From the NCBI GenBank assembly GCA_019425655.1, contig NQWY01017853.1, positions 1-22,032 of the forward strand: 22,032 nt of DNA. Direction: 5' to 3'. Positions 20,901-22,032 of the stretch are shown one piece after another. The DNA comes from Rhizophagus prolifer. Lineage: Eukaryota; Glomeromycota; Glomeromycetes; Glomerales; Glomeraceae. The notes under the pieces were generated by a model. The model was not told the DNA's origin. It made no database searches and was given only the letters and a program-made list of their open reading frames with translations. A program made the translations under genes and the position numbers. How positions within the stretch are numbered: position 1 is the first letter of the stretch; the number at the start of each line of letters is the position of its first letter.

Positions 20901-22032
20901 TGATTGACAATAGTGGAGTTCGTGTATTTGGAAAATGGTTTTGTCAACTTAGGGCCAGATTTTTTTCTACTATGAAACTTATTTTAGCTCAGTTGAATTT
21001 CCTATCTTCAAAAGCACCAAAATTACTTGATCCCGATGTTGTATGTAAATTCATTATAATCATGTTATTGTTTATGAGTAACTAAAATAAACCCTTTTAT
21101 TATTCAGGTAAATATTAATGAGTCTTTGATATTATTGGCTCGTATGCATGATTTCGTTGCGCATTCGTTTTTGGATATTGATGCCGAAAGTTTAGCAATC
21201 TTAGAATCGTATCAGATATGCTGTTTGGTATTAGCATATGCTATACAGTGTCTTCTCATTCCTTCATTTCAGAAGTATGTTTTAACACAAGTGATTAGAG
21301 AAGAGTCTATTAATCCTTTGTTACTTCCATTGATTCGGCTTGCACATCGTGACGAGAATGACTCTATTCTTTCAGGACAGTTTAACGATATGAATTCACG
21401 AAAAAATAAAGTACAATATGTATTACGGGCAAGATGTGTTGAGGTTTTAAGATCTATAGAAAAATGCCGTACCAGTGGAATATCAAATGTAAGAATTAAA
21501 ATATTAAAGCAATTCATTCGTTGACAAATTAAATAAATATCTTCTTTTTTTATCATAGAATATTGCAATGCAATTAAGTAAATTTGTTCTTTGTATTTTG
21601 AGCGTTCCGATAAATTTACCGCCATTTTTCTTCGAAAACAAACAAGGAACTCATCTTAAGGTATTATTATTTTATATCTCATTTTATTTTCTAATTAAAA
21701 ATACTTTACTTTCCTTTTGCAAATAGTGGAATAAAGTGCCCGCATTAGGTTGGAGTCAATCTGGGAGTAGAGTTTCCTCAACCACTGTATCAGATAAAGA
21801 GAAAGTTGTTATCAAATTGGAAGGAATTGTACAATTATCCAAAAGATTAGGTGAATTTAATATATACTTTATTCATATTCTATTTATAATTTATCATTAT
21901 AATAACTTAGTTTTCTATTATTATATTAGCTAAGAAACATTTAAAGAATATTCAATTTATTATCTTTGGGTCAAAGACTGATATATTTGAATTTGAAGAA
22001 TTTGAAGAAACTTTACAAGGAAATTTTAAATT
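17992..22032 (+). CDS. INTS7: Integrator complex subunit 7 (3' end beyond window)
   Basis: INTS7 is an alpha-helical repeat (ARM/HEAT-like) scaffold subunit of Integrator. That nuclear RNA polymerase II-bound endonuclease/phosphatase complex processes snRNA 3' ends and terminates paused transcription. Exons: 17992-18257, 18343-18507, 18576-18629, 18715-18845, 18914-18996, 19089-19205, 19318-19437, 19475-19733, 19809-19924, 19988-20102, 20166-20299, 20382-20600, 20665-20820, 20888-21040, 21108-21488, 21559-21660, 21727-21850, 21930 onward. About 932 codons are seen; human INTS7 has 962. Matches to human in order: RRCILKILKDSEKH, DPIARALTLRCLGYMSVL, LDSSVEIEANAAIFAA, VRIFRHMHWD, NRALVDRTDQINLL, and late VVIKLEGIVQ (human LALKVEGVVQ). 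The ATG at 17992 is the first in frame before the conserved helices. All phases agree; the join at 19438-19474 is the least sure. The window cuts the last exon. Confidence 0.9.
19438..19474 (+). other. INTS7: very short intron in INTS7 (least certain join)
   Basis: The upstream exon ends ...SHIL in phase 0 before GTAATT, and reading on meets a TAG at 19465-19467. The conserved downstream text (ELNVKAKALCVLTIL) is in another frame. The only phase-compatible GT-AG pair uses GTAATT at 19438 and AAG at 19474, giving a 37-base intron. That is well below the 63-112 bases of the other INTS7 introns. The stronger-looking TAG acceptor at 19467 does not fit the phase. A one-base sequence error nearby would be an alternative explanation. 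Confidence 0.45.

Noticed and set aside
1-22032. Mobile elements with coding capacity, tRNA or rRNA genes, CRISPR arrays
   Set aside because: None found: no reverse transcriptase, transposase or integrase motifs, no cloverleaf-like segments, and no spaced repeat arrays. The only repeat of note is the small palindromic block at 17710-17798.

Overview
The window is AT-rich nuclear DNA from a eukaryote. It holds two large protein-coding genes in tandem on the + strand, both split by short spliceosomal introns, mostly 63-92 bases. There is no sign of bacterial organisation: no operons, ribosome binding sites or RNA genes. Low GC, short introns, the absence of long Asn/Gln runs, and a midasin with an extra helical insert in AAA4 together suggest an early-diverging fungus. 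An arbuscular mycorrhizal (Glomeromycotina-like) genome would fit, but this is inference and no marker in the window settles it.

Bases 1-221 are the upstream region of gene 1. They carry a small CG-containing palindrome, an A8/T9 tract and a 38-codon upstream reading frame that ends two bases before the start codon. Bases 222-17485 are gene 1, midasin (MDN1/Rea1), the giant dynein-like AAA ATPase of 60S ribosome assembly. Its domain order is complete: N-terminal domain, six AAA modules, a long helical linker, an Asp/Glu-rich tail and a C-terminal MIDAS domain. I count 11 introns. Eight of them lie in 8310-10452, and two exons of about 7 kb each carry the ring and the distal half of the protein. 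Three places in gene 1 do not join in one frame with any plausible intron: about 440-466, about 1450-1460 and about 11490. The second lacks the front half of the AAA1 P-loop. More than 5,000 other codons are open and conserved, so sequence or assembly error looks likelier than gene death.

Bases 17486-17991 are intergenic. They hold polyadenylation-like hexamers just after (and overlapping) the MDN1 stop, an 89-base palindromic repeat element with 9-base terminal inverted repeats, and a TATA-like box 62 bases before the next start codon. Bases 17992-22032 and beyond are gene 2, INTS7 of the Integrator complex. It has 18 exons in 4 kb with consistent phases and runs off the window end shortly before its expected C-terminus.

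The two genes do not share a pathway (60S maturation versus RNA polymerase II attenuation and snRNA 3' processing). Their adjacency shows no functional link. The most interesting points are an Integrator subunit in what looks like a fungus, relaxed splice sites (AAG acceptors, GTT donors), the palindromic element, and the broken AAA1 P-loop.
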